A DNA stretch of 64,000 bases from the NCBI RefSeq assembly GCF_963678975.1, contig NC_089281.1:4551277-4615276 (forward strand), written 5' to 3'. The first letter of the stretch is position 1. The number at the start of each line of letters is the position of its first letter. This document shows, in pieces, positions 1-8,440 of this stretch. The position numbers were made by a program, and so were the translations under genes. The notes under the pieces are model-generated. The model was given only the letters and a program-made list of their open reading frames with translations. It did not search any database and was not told the origin of the DNA. Source of the stretch: Dysidea avara (Eukaryota > Porifera > Demospongiae > Dictyoceratida > Dysideidae).

Positions 1-249
1 GGCTGTGTGACAATGAGAAAACCTAAATCTTGATAAGTTCTGATACCAAAAAAACCATTATTTTTATCACGATAAACAATATTCTCACAAGAGTACCCAT
101 CTGCCTACTTTTAATATGCAATAGTCTATGGATATTTACTATTATTTTATAATAGAGAATCCATTATCATAATTAGCTTTATCATGATAATGACATAGGT
201 ATCACGATAATAGATAATATTGCATTATTGGTATTATTGCACAGCCCTA
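1..249. mobile_element. MITE with GGGCTGTG termini (copy 1, cut by window edge)
   Basis: Right end GTATTATTGCACAGCCCTA is complete; the left end lacks the first few bases. Same element as 5505-5756. The interior is AT-rich with repeated ATCACGATAAT-like motifs. No coding capacity. Confidence 0.7.
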
Positions 250-692
250 ATATATATCTTTTGATGCGATAGAACATCAGTGCAGAAGAATACAGTAAAA
301 CTATCAATAGCCCTATGTTAGTTGACCTACCTGACATGACCACCACATCACAAAGTGATCTCACTAAAGAGGTATCCACTAAGTGAGGTTTAGTGTATGA
401 AAATTACATAGCTTTATTATGATGAATATAAACCATTCATACACAGCTGTACTAAATCTATTGTGTTCACAGATAGTTAAAAGTCAATTGATCATCTAAA
501 CCTAACAACAGTCATTCTGCTGGTTTGATCTGTTTTGAGTCGCACAGACTGATTATTTTTAATGTGATTATATACTTGCTGCATCAAACTTGATTGCAAG
601 TTGCTGCAGTTAAGATGGTACTCCAGTCCCATCAACCCAACTTTCTGAAGTGAATTAATCAGCAGCTCGTATTTGAAATCACTGATCAACAA
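1..692. repeat. Partial array unit 0: MITE tail plus post-MITE segment
   Basis: This is the right-hand part of an array unit cut by the window edge. Positions 1-249 are the MITE lacking only its first few bases; 250-692 match the post-MITE segment at 5757-6195 with few differences by eye. In other units this segment leads to a galectin; here it runs straight into the TMEM-side direct repeat, so no galectin follows for more than 6 kb. No gene is seen here; short open frames such as 492-692 (- strand) recur in other units only because the DNA is repeated. Confidence 0.8.
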
Positions 693-2146
693 TCAAAATG
701 TGAACACTTTCTTCAGTAGCAAACAAATCAATAGTGACTTTCTATTGTGGTGCAAAGTTGTAGGTATACTAGTATGTGTAAATATTTAGTTAAGCCTTTA
801 GTACAGTCAGCAACAAAGTTAAAAATATGATTATATAGTTATCATCTTTGTCTAGTATGGTATTGTCCTAACCTACAGTCCATCATTGGGAGCCTAGCCA
901 ACTTGGTGACCAAACACTCACAATGAACTTATTGACTACTAATGCAGTATACAGTCAGACCAACCATTTTTTGATCTGAATTCAATTCTAATTAAATCTT
1001 GCACTTAATCTCAGTTATCTGGAAATGTACTTTAGTTATACCCAGAAACACACATATGTAGACCACACCGACCACATCAGTGTAAATGACGTTGAATTCA
1101 TGTTACTAATTGACACCAGAGCTTTTAGATATACTTGTAAGCTGCAGGCTGAACATCACTGTTGTAAAATAATTATAAGTAGGGTGAACTAATGAGTAGC
1201 TAAGATTGCATGCCAATATAATTGCCCGATTTCTTTTGCAAGTAATACGTATGTGATAAGAAGACCGAGAAGAGAATATTTTCTAACATTTAGTAGAAAT
1301 CAGTAAAAATTTACAAACACACACTAAGTAATGATTATTATGATGTAAATAAACCAGCATGCATCCAGGTAATAAGGTATATATTAACTAAAAACTTAAA
1401 CGTTCATCATAATTAATTTTATACTTATGGTAAAGAAATGAAATTATATATGATGAAAATGAAAACAAAATTGTGGCTGCTTGACTGTCACTCATCATAC
1501 AGTATGATAGTACTGTATAGTAGGGACCACAAAGGTTTGGGCATGGCCCATGAAAAAACATCACCCAAAAACCAGCCTCACTTTTCTCTGAAAACGATGA
1601 CTTACCAGTGTCCTCCTTTGTGTCTCATTCATCTTTGCTTACAGAGAAAGGTGCCAATTTGGTGGGAGTGTGTAATGGCTTTCCTTCATAATGGAAATCA
1701 TCCAGAGTGGCTACTTTGATTGCAGCGGTGCTTTTCAAACAGTTCTTGATTCGTAATACTGTGTAACGGGTTGAACATAGCCAACAACAAAGACTTCACT
1801 TTTCAGATGATAATTGATAGCTGGGGCATTTGTTTCTTTTGATGCAGTATGCGTGGATTCACCAGTCATAATAATTTTATTTTACAAAAAAGGTAACAGA
1901 CAAGTACGCAAAAATTGGAATTTTCAATGGTCCCTACTCAAGTTGAAAAGTCCAATTTTTTGTGTACTTGTTTGTTCTACAGCACAGGAAGTAGTCAAAA
2001 TACCTTTTGACTACTTCCTGTATACCCTAGAACAAATTAATGATTCAGTGAAAAGTACACAAAAAATTTTGGAATTTTCATAACAATCACACATATATAC
2101 TCTAACTTGCTTGTACACATAAAGGTACCACTCTTCATGCATATAA
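693..2146. repeat. Direct repeat R1, TMEM side (unit 1); chimeric left part
   Basis: R1 begins at TCAAAATGTGAACACTTTC and ends at CATGCATATAA. Every unit has it twice: before the TMEM exons (R1) and before the galectin (R1'). Markers: TMEM side has AGTAGCAATCAAATC, ACCAAC(C/T)ATTTTTTG, a TAATTAAATC insertion and GACCACACCGACCACATC; galectin side has AGTAGCAAACAAATC, ACTACTTTTTG and GACCACATTAGTG. This copy has the galectin-side marker near 717 and TMEM-side markers from about 962 on. It contains a 34 bp hairpin (1987-2022, AGGAAGTAGTCAAAA arms). Other copies: 9386-10815, 18703-19679 (short), 30788-32237, 40136-41112 (short), 52219-53670. Confidence 0.75.
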
Positions 2147-3085
2147 GTTATAGTTATATCCCGCTACGAGGGTGATACCATTGTTATTACACGAGTCCGA
2201 GGCGAAGCCGAGGACGAGTGTAATAACAATGATATCATCCGAGTATACGGGATATAACTATTTTATATTCCAGTGCGCGGGAGTGCGCAGAAGTTTACGG
2301 ATAGTAAATTAAGTTCCGGTTTGAGTTCCTGTCACTGTGCTCAAGATTTCGTCCGAATTGTGTGGAGATTCTACTTCGTATCTACAAGAGAGACCTTACA
2401 TACTGCCTACAAATTGTAGCAGAGGGCGGTGTTATGAAGCAGCGGTTCCAGGTACGATTCGCCTTCGTCAGAAATTGGTATGGTAGTGTCGCGTGGTGTC
2501 ACGTGGTGTCGTGTGGTGTGCAAGAGAAAAATAAAGACCAACAAATGGCTACCATAGTCCGAGATAGAACGATGAAGCTAGAGGAAGTTAGTTCTTCACC
2601 ATAGTGACTGTTGGGAGTGATTGCTGGAGCGAAAATCGTCACGGACTATTCTTGACATTTGTTAAACTATCGTATTGGTAACTTGTAGTGTTATTGTGTA
2701 AAGGATTAACAGTTTTCTTGTAAGATTTAGCTAGTTTTAAGTGCTGTATTGGTGTGTTTTGTATCAGTATTTTCTTATTTGGCTCTTTGTTCCATTGGTA
2801 AACAATGCCATTCGCGGTTATTATGATGTCATGAAAGAGACTGAGTGGCTCCGCAACAGGATGATAACTAATATATCGTACAGTAGCAGCGCCGCTCTGT
2901 CTAGCTGTATGGTAGTTATAACACAGCGCGTCGCTTTGATACTCCCACGCACTACTCCCTCATTTGTGGCATCTCTTATCCTGTTTAGAAGTGTCCACGT
3001 ATATGGTCTGATAGAAATTAAACATTTATTGTTTAAAAACAAAATTACATATACAAGTGTGGAACGTCTACATATACAGCATATC
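2147..3085. mobile_element. Composite foldback-bearing insertion before TMEM exons (unit 1)
   Basis: R1 and R1' are homologous up to CATGCATATAA at 2146; from 2147 the TMEM side carries about 0.94 kb absent from the galectin side. It opens with a 112 bp palindrome (2151-2262): TAGTTATATCCCG is answered by CGGGATATAACTA, and ATTGTTATTACAC by GTGTAATAACAAT, around a GAGGCGAAGCC centre. A GTGCGCGGGAGT motif near 2273 is matched in inverted form near 2945. GC content is higher than the surroundings. The right boundary is uncertain. A 10 bp tandem repeat (GTCGCGTGGT type) lies at 2486-2520. Open frames inside start at GTG and have no family resemblance. Confidence 0.5.
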
Positions 3086-3138
3086 ATACACACATGTATA
3101 TATGTACTATTCCATTTGTGTCAATTATTTATTAACAG

Positions 3139-4166
3139 GATCCTGAGGTGTTATGGCTGGGTGATGTGTGGAGGGAGATACTGTTCTCAGTAGTGTTAGC
3201 AATCTTAATGATACTGTGTCGACCTAAAGATGAATATGGAGGGTATGTACCTCTATGTTGTATTTCTACTGTGTACTATGTTTATAGCAAACAGCTTGTA
3301 TGTGCTAAAAGATGTTAACAATAATACTTTGTAGTTCCAGTTTCCTTTTGTGCTTATGCAGATTCAACAAAATAGTTTATGATTATGAAGATGAACCAGA
3401 ACAAGGAGCAAATAAAAATTTTGGTAAGCAATTTATACCGTCTACACAGCAGTTAGTAAGTGAATTGTCATTTTTGACCTAAAGCCAATAGTGACTGAAA
3501 TATATGTGATTTTCATGACGTCATGTCATACCCCGTGATGTACCCCTTAGAGACATACACAGGTGAATTTTGGTAGGCAGTAGACCATAGCTTAAGCCTC
3601 CAGTATTGTCAGATAGTATTGTGAGAATTGATCATGGTCAATTGATCCTTCTCACAAAATTATAAACTACAATATTTAAGGATGTTCACATCTTGTGTTT
3701 CATGTATGTGTCATGTGCAGTTGTATGCACATATTTTATAAGCATTTTGTATTCCCTCTCAGATACCATTGTAATGCGCCAACTTCCAAAAGAAACTGCC
3801 GATACTGAGAAATTCAAAGAAGTAAAAATTATGTCGCATGTTTGTAGTATATGTGTTTCATTATGTGCTCTTCTTTACCACATTTTCTGTTCTACACACT
3901 TTTTGCTTGCCAGATGACTCCAATTTTTTTAACGTTTCAGAATTATGTACTGCAAAATTGATATTTATGTGGTTTATCTGTATATGTATGAATGTGTATG
4001 TACATCCTGGGGGTACATATATGCAGTTACATCATTAGGCATACAGCCTAACAAGTCCCTGCTAAAGTATATACATTAATAGATAGTTTGCGTATATGTA
4101 TGCATGACCCATGTACTATAATATTGTTATTTTCATTTGTTATAGACCCCTGAAGAGAACATGTGA
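3139..4166 (+). CDS. TMEM87-like C-terminal exons (partial gene copy 1)
   Basis: Four small exons with GT-AG borders read as one 81-residue C terminus: 3139-3242, 3362-3423, 3763-3821 and 4146-4166 (TGA). Phases agree across all three introns (2, 1, 0); the third donor (GTAAAA) is weak. The first exon gives W-L-G-D-V-W-R-E followed by a hydrophobic helix (LFSVVLAILMIL) and a C-R-P, then an acidic cytoplasmic tail (YDYEDEPEQ) and a short K/E-rich end. The W-x-LFS...IM.L-RP pattern resembles the last membrane helix of TMEM87/GOST-type Golgi membrane proteins; that name is by eye and tentative. No upstream exon of such a protein is visible in the preceding 3 kb, so this is either the 3' end of a gene starting outside the window or a 3'-only duplicate. 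Confidence 0.42.
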
Positions 4167-4439
4167 TGACACTTCAGTTCAAGCAATGCCAAAAAGTCAT
4201 AGGAACTTGTAACCAAGAACAATTTTCAAATTTGCTGTTAAACAGTATAATGAGATTACATGATCAACTGGTGGATCTCTCATACTGCACAGAGCACACT
4301 TGAAATGATGAATAGATATAATGATATAATTAAACCCAACAGTACTTTCAGAATGTAACCCGAAATGCTTCCTATAAATTATGTTTTTTTAAATTTATTT
4401 CTGTTGGCTGACTAACTTACCAGACAAGCATAACTCAAC

Positions 4440-4745
4440 AACAGCTATAGCTAGAGGACCTTTTCGTACTGTTCTTCATTTGTAGTGGTGTGTAGGAGGC
4501 TGAACATAATGTAGCTGAAATGAAGTGTAATGGCAACTTGCACACGTTCAGACACAAAATTAATTTTATGATACATGTATATGTCTAATGCCATTCTTTC
4601 TTTTGATGTGGTATGCCGGGTTCACCAGTTATAATTATGCTAACAAACAAGTATAAGCCGAATCCCATTATTTGTTATGAACTACATGTACATTTTGTAG
4701 GAAATTTGATACACTTGAATAGTCTCACTACTATGCTCATTATAG
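4440..4745 (+). repeat. Inverted partner of galectin upstream DNA (unit 1)
   Basis: This part of the TMEM 3' flank, including CTTTTGATGTGGTATG and ACAAACAAGTATAAGC, matches 8160-8440 read on the opposite strand; about 160 bp of it is very similar by eye. Each unit therefore holds an inverted pair about 3.7 kb apart that encloses the MITE, R1' and the galectin. The equivalent pair recurs in the other units. Confidence 0.65.
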
Positions 4746-4954
4746 AAATATGTGTACAAGTAATTATTGTCTGCATGGTGCAAATAGATCAAGTCTTGTT
4801 GTGTACATCATATCTGTGTGTAGAGCTTTATACAAGTAGGCTAGCTCTACACAATACAATGCACTCTTAAATGTAATGAACTATACATTATCATATGTAT
4901 ATTAGTGACTGATGAACTGTTAGTTATTATACAGGGGCAGTGTTATCATATGGG

Positions 4955-5440
4955 CAGTAGGGATCATGAAGGTTTGTACTTTCCTGCTATGAAATGTCAA
5001 TCAACAACTAGCATCACCTTTCCTTCACGACAATTTGACAGTATTGGTTAGGTGTTGTAAGCAAGCCTGAAATGAAGTTTCTATGGAATTTTAAACATTA
5101 TTTTCCTTTTAGCTGAATTGACTAATTGTAACTCACTGTTACCTCTGGCCAAGCATAACTTGACTATAATGCTACCGGCTTGGTTTCTTCTTGTGCTGTT
5201 TGACATTGCTTAGGCTCAAAATGTGCCTTTTCATTTATGTCTGTGCAGCTACAATGAACTTACTGTGTTCCATTTCTTTCTCCATGCACTACCATGTAGG
5301 TGTTGTTATAGGTAGCATGTCAGTTTTCTTGTGGTGGTTATCACAATTAAATAAATATTGTGGATTGATTGCAGAGGTACTTTCTTGTACTGTTTTGCAC
5401 TGTGTGTCAAGCAGAACGTAGCTGAAGAAACAAGCCACTC
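4955..5440. repeat. Diverged copy of the dispersed repeat that also makes up R1
   Basis: GTAGGGATCATGAAGGTTTG... CTTTCCTTCACGACAA... CAAGCATAACTTGACTATAATG... AAAATGTGCCTTTT parallels the R1 order GTAGGGACCACAAAGGTTTG... CTTTTCCCTGACAACAA... CAAGCTTAACTCAATAATGG... ATATGTGCCTTTT. The match is old and gapped. Together with 4380-4700 this suggests that most non-coding DNA of each unit derives from one dispersed family. Present in every unit. Confidence 0.5.
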
Positions 5441-5504
5441 AGTAAGTGACAGTTAAGTTGGAGTGCATGCTCTTTCAGATACACAATTAATTTATGATAT
5501 GTTG

Positions 5505-5756
5505 TAGGGCTGTGTGACAATGAGAAAACCTAAATCTTGATAAGTTCTGATACCAAAACAACCATTATTTTTATCACGATAAACAATATTCTCACAAGAG
5601 TACCCATCTGCCTACTTTTAATATGCAATAGTCTATGGATATTTACTATTATTTGATAATAGAGAAACCATTATCATAATTAGCTTTATCATGATAATGA
5701 CATAGGTATCACGATAATAGATAATATTGCATTATTGGTATTATTGCACAGCCCTA
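5505..5756. mobile_element. MITE with GGGCTGTG terminal inverted repeats (copy 2)
   Basis: A ~250 bp non-autonomous DNA element. Left end TAGGGCTGTGTGACAAT and right end ATTATTGCACAGCCCTA are inverted repeats of about 17 bp with mismatches. The outermost TA at both ends could be a TA target duplication or part of the repeat. The interior carries short inverted ATCACGATAAT/ATTATCGTGAT motifs. Ends of this sort (GGGCTGTG) are frequent in hAT-like families, but TA flanks would fit other superfamilies, so the family is left open. Confidence 0.7.
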
Positions 5757-6195
5757 ATATATATCTTTTGATGCGATAGAACATCAGTGCAGAAGATACA
5801 GTAAAACTATCAATAGCCCTACGTTAGTTGACCTACCTGACATGACCACCACATCACAAAGTGATCTCACTAAAGAGGTATCCACTAAGTGAGGTTTAGT
5901 GTATGAAAATTACATAGCTTTATTATGATGAATATAAACCATTCATACACAGTACTAAATCTATTGTGTTCACAGATAGTTAAAAGTCAATTGATCATCT
6001 AAACCTAACAACAGTCATTCTTCTGGTTTGATCTGTTTTGAGTCGCACAGACTGATTATTTTTAATGTGATTATATACTTGCTGCATCAAACTTGATTGC
6101 AAGTTGCTGCAGTTAAGATGGTACTCCAGTCCCATCAACCCAACTTTCTGAAGTGAATTAATCAGCAGCTCGTGTTTGAAATCACTGATCAACAA

Positions 6196-7249
6196 TCAAA
6201 ATGTGAACACTTTCTTCAGTAGCAAACAAATCAATAGTGACTTTCTATTGTGGTGCAAAGTTGTAGGTATACTAGTATGTGTAAATATTTAGTTAAGCCT
6301 TTAGTACAGTCAGCAACAAAGTTAAAAATATGATTATATAGTTATCATCTTTGTCTAGTATGGTATTGTCCTAGCCTACAGTCCATCATTGGGAGCCTAG
6401 CCAACTTGGTGACCAAACACTCACAATGAACTTATTGACTACTAATGCAGTATACAGTCAGACCAACTACTTTTTGATCTGAATTCAATTCTAAATCTTG
6501 CACTTAATCTCAGTTATCTGGAAATGTACTTTAGTTATACCTAGAAACACACATATGTAGACCACATTAGTGTAAATGACATGTGGCTTTGAGTTCAAGT
6601 TACTATTTGACACCAAAACTTTTAGATAATTATACTTGCAGGCTGCAGCTGAACATCACTCAGTGTTGTAAAATAATTAAGTAGGGTGAACTAATGTGAT
6701 TCAGAAGATTGAGAAGAGAATATTTTCTAACATTTAGCAGAAATCATTTTAACCACAATCTAAGTAATGATTATTATGATGTAAATAAACCAGCATGCAT
6801 CCAGGTGATAAGGTATATATTAACTAAAAACTTAAACGTTCATCATAATTAATTTTATACTTATGGTAAAGAAATGAATCATACATGATGAAAATGAAAA
6901 CTAAATTGTGGCTGCTTGACTGTCACTCATCATACAGTATGATAGTACTGTATAGTAGGGACCACAAAGGTTTGGGCATGGCCCATGAAAAAACATCACC
7001 CAAAAACCAGCCTCACTTTTCCCTAACAACAATGAAACAGGTAAAACTAAGCCCAAACAAGCCTTCAGATCAACCCAAAGTGCTTTCAACAAGTTGCTAT
7101 AAAATTTTATTAAACGGAATTTTCTAGTGATTGATTAACTAAGTAAATGACTGATGTCTTCATGTAGACAAGCTTAACTCAATAATGGCTAAAGCTACAG
7201 ACTTGATTGTTCACTGTTCAACGTTGCTTCCACTCTTCATGCATATAAA
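6196..7249. repeat. Direct repeat R1', galectin side (unit 1)
   Basis: Galectin-side partner of R1, here with about 0.57 kb missing at about 7220 (GTTGCTTC joined to CACTCTTCATGC). Full-length copies lie at 14902-16559, 22988-24652, 36332-37984, 44421-46083 and 57765-59424. Direct repeats of 1.0-1.6 kb flanking a gene are a ready substrate for unequal crossing-over. Confidence 0.75.
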
Positions 7250-7566
7250 TTGCTTTATTTATTTACCATCCCTAGGAACTTGAATAGGTCACTAAATTCT
7301 AAACTACGTATTAGCTAGCTATAGACCAGTAAACATAAAATTAATGGTATAATAGTGAGACAACTGTTCAGGTCAGCACAAAAAGTGATGTGTATAAAAA
7401 ATGGCCCGGCTAGGATCATCACCCTCTAATCCCTGTAAGTTCAGTAAACTTTAGTACAGTTTGGATCAAATACATACTACAACATGACATAATGTAATAA
7501 CATATACAAACTATCTACAACTATTTGCATTGTCCAGTCAATCTATAAAGTCTTTGTTTAGTCATT

Positions 7567-8007
7567 TCACTCAGCAAGGTTGAACTTGACTGCAAGATAC
7601 TTCAGAACAGCTGGTGTACCATGGCCAGAACCCATGGACCAATCAAACTTGGCTGTTGTGATGTTGGAAATACGTAGCCCAGACTTATAATCATGAAACT
7701 GTTTACCATCAAGTAAAATTTTAATGTAATCATCTTTAGCAATGAATGTAACAGTGACATCTTCCCTTCCTTTAAAATCATATCCATCAACTCTTTGTGG
7801 TTTCTCCCCTCGTTGATATGGCCATTTTCCATCTATTTGTGATGAAATTACCACTTCTCTTTCATCAAAGCGAGGATTGAAGTGAAGAATGATATCTTCC
7901 TTATCATTGTACAAGTCTATTTTCACCCTTCCTTCCTTGGGGTTGGTGTAGGCTGCCTCTATACCTCTGCCAGTTTGGAAGTTGGTAAAGCTAATACTGT
8001 TTTCCAT
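7567..8007 (-). CDS. Galectin, single-domain, variant 1
   Basis: Complete intronless ORF of 146 aa, ATG to TGA, with no signal peptide, as expected for galectins that leave the cell by a non-classical route. It is one carbohydrate-recognition domain of usual prototype length. The beta-strand signature H42-F-N-P-R46 and the stacking tryptophan W62 are present. By eye, the usual Asn seven residues before Trp is Ser55, and the usual Glu three residues after Trp is Gln65, with Arg at 66 rather than two residues later, so sugar specificity may differ from mammalian galectins. Family knowledge: galectins bind beta-galactosides; sponge members are ~16 kDa lectins, some with effects on animal receptors. 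A TATAAAAG box lies about 75 bp upstream; a possible AATAAA lies about 310 bp past the stop (near 7254). Variant-specific residues: K29, E37, D77, K96, N115. It converges on the TMEM87-like exons. Confidence 0.88.
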   Translation of the reverse strand: MENSISFTNFQTGRGIEAAYTNPKEGRVKIDLYNDKEDIILHFNPRFDEREVVISSQIDGKWPYQRGEKPQRVDGYDFKGREDVTVTFIAKDDYIKILLDGKQFHDYKSGLRISNITTAKFDWSMGSGHGTPAVLKYLAVKFNLAE

Positions 8008-8062
8008 TTGTAACTCGTATATCTGTCAGTAGTGATGCTATCCACAGAGTAGTTCATATACT

Positions 8063-8088
8063 CTATATAAAAACAGTCTCCTTTTATA
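8063..8088 (-). promoter_or_regulatory. TATA-type core promoter of galectin variant 1
   Basis: On the - strand TATAAAAG (8081-8088) lies about 75 bp before the ATG, and a second TATATAG-like box (8063-8073) about 55 bp before it. With the usual ~30 bp spacing, transcription would start near 8050 and leave a 5' leader of about 45 nt. Both boxes are kept in all five galectin copies. Confidence 0.6.
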
Positions 8089-8159
8089 CACAACAAACTG
8101 TGTAGAGAGTTTCATGAGGTGACTGATTCTTGGGAGTGTGTATTTTTTGCAGCTGTCAG

Positions 8160-8440
8160 ATGAGATTTCCATTGCATAGTATTGAGACTATTCAAGTGTA
8201 TCAAATTTCCTAGAAAATGTACATGTAGTACATAACAAATAATGGAATCCAGCTTATACTTGTTTGTTAACATAATTATAATTGGTGAACTTGGGATACC
8301 ACATCAAAAGAAAGAATGTCATTATATCTATGTGTGTGCTTCATCAACTACTGAAAAGAGAAGTCACCATTACACTGTTCAACCTGCCACACACCATTAC
8401 AAATGAAGAACAGTACAAGAAGCACCTTCGTCTTTTGGGC
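8160..8440 (-). repeat. Inverted partner of TMEM 3' flank, upstream of galectin (unit 1)
   Basis: Reverse-complement match of 4440-4745. It begins about 80 bp beyond the galectin TATA box, so the distal galectin promoter region is built from the same repeat as the TMEM 3' flank. The short open frames here on both strands (8282-8467, 8344-8562) come from this repeat and are not supported as genes. Confidence 0.6.

Noticed and set aside
492-692. 66-codon - strand open frame after the MITE
   Set aside because: Recurs in units only through duplication; no family resemblance and no supporting signals.
1438-1719. 93-codon + strand open frame recurring in R1
   Set aside because: No family resemblance; it overlaps the exon-like - strand segment and recurs only because R1 is repeated.
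2741-3193. 150-codon + strand open frame
   Set aside because: It starts at GTG, lies within the composite insertion, and runs out of frame over the better-supported TMEM87-like exon at 3139.
3505-3540. TGACGTCA site in the second TMEM intron as a regulatory CRE
   Set aside because: The 8 bp motif is real and kept in copies, but one site inside an intron is weak evidence of control.
3627-3661. GTGAGAATTGATCA...TTCTCAC inverted repeat
   Set aside because: Short and imperfect; conserved because the unit is duplicated, with no sign of a function.
7602-7832. 76-codon - strand open frame inside the galectin
   Set aside because: Frame-shifted shadow of the galectin coding region; it repeats in every unit.
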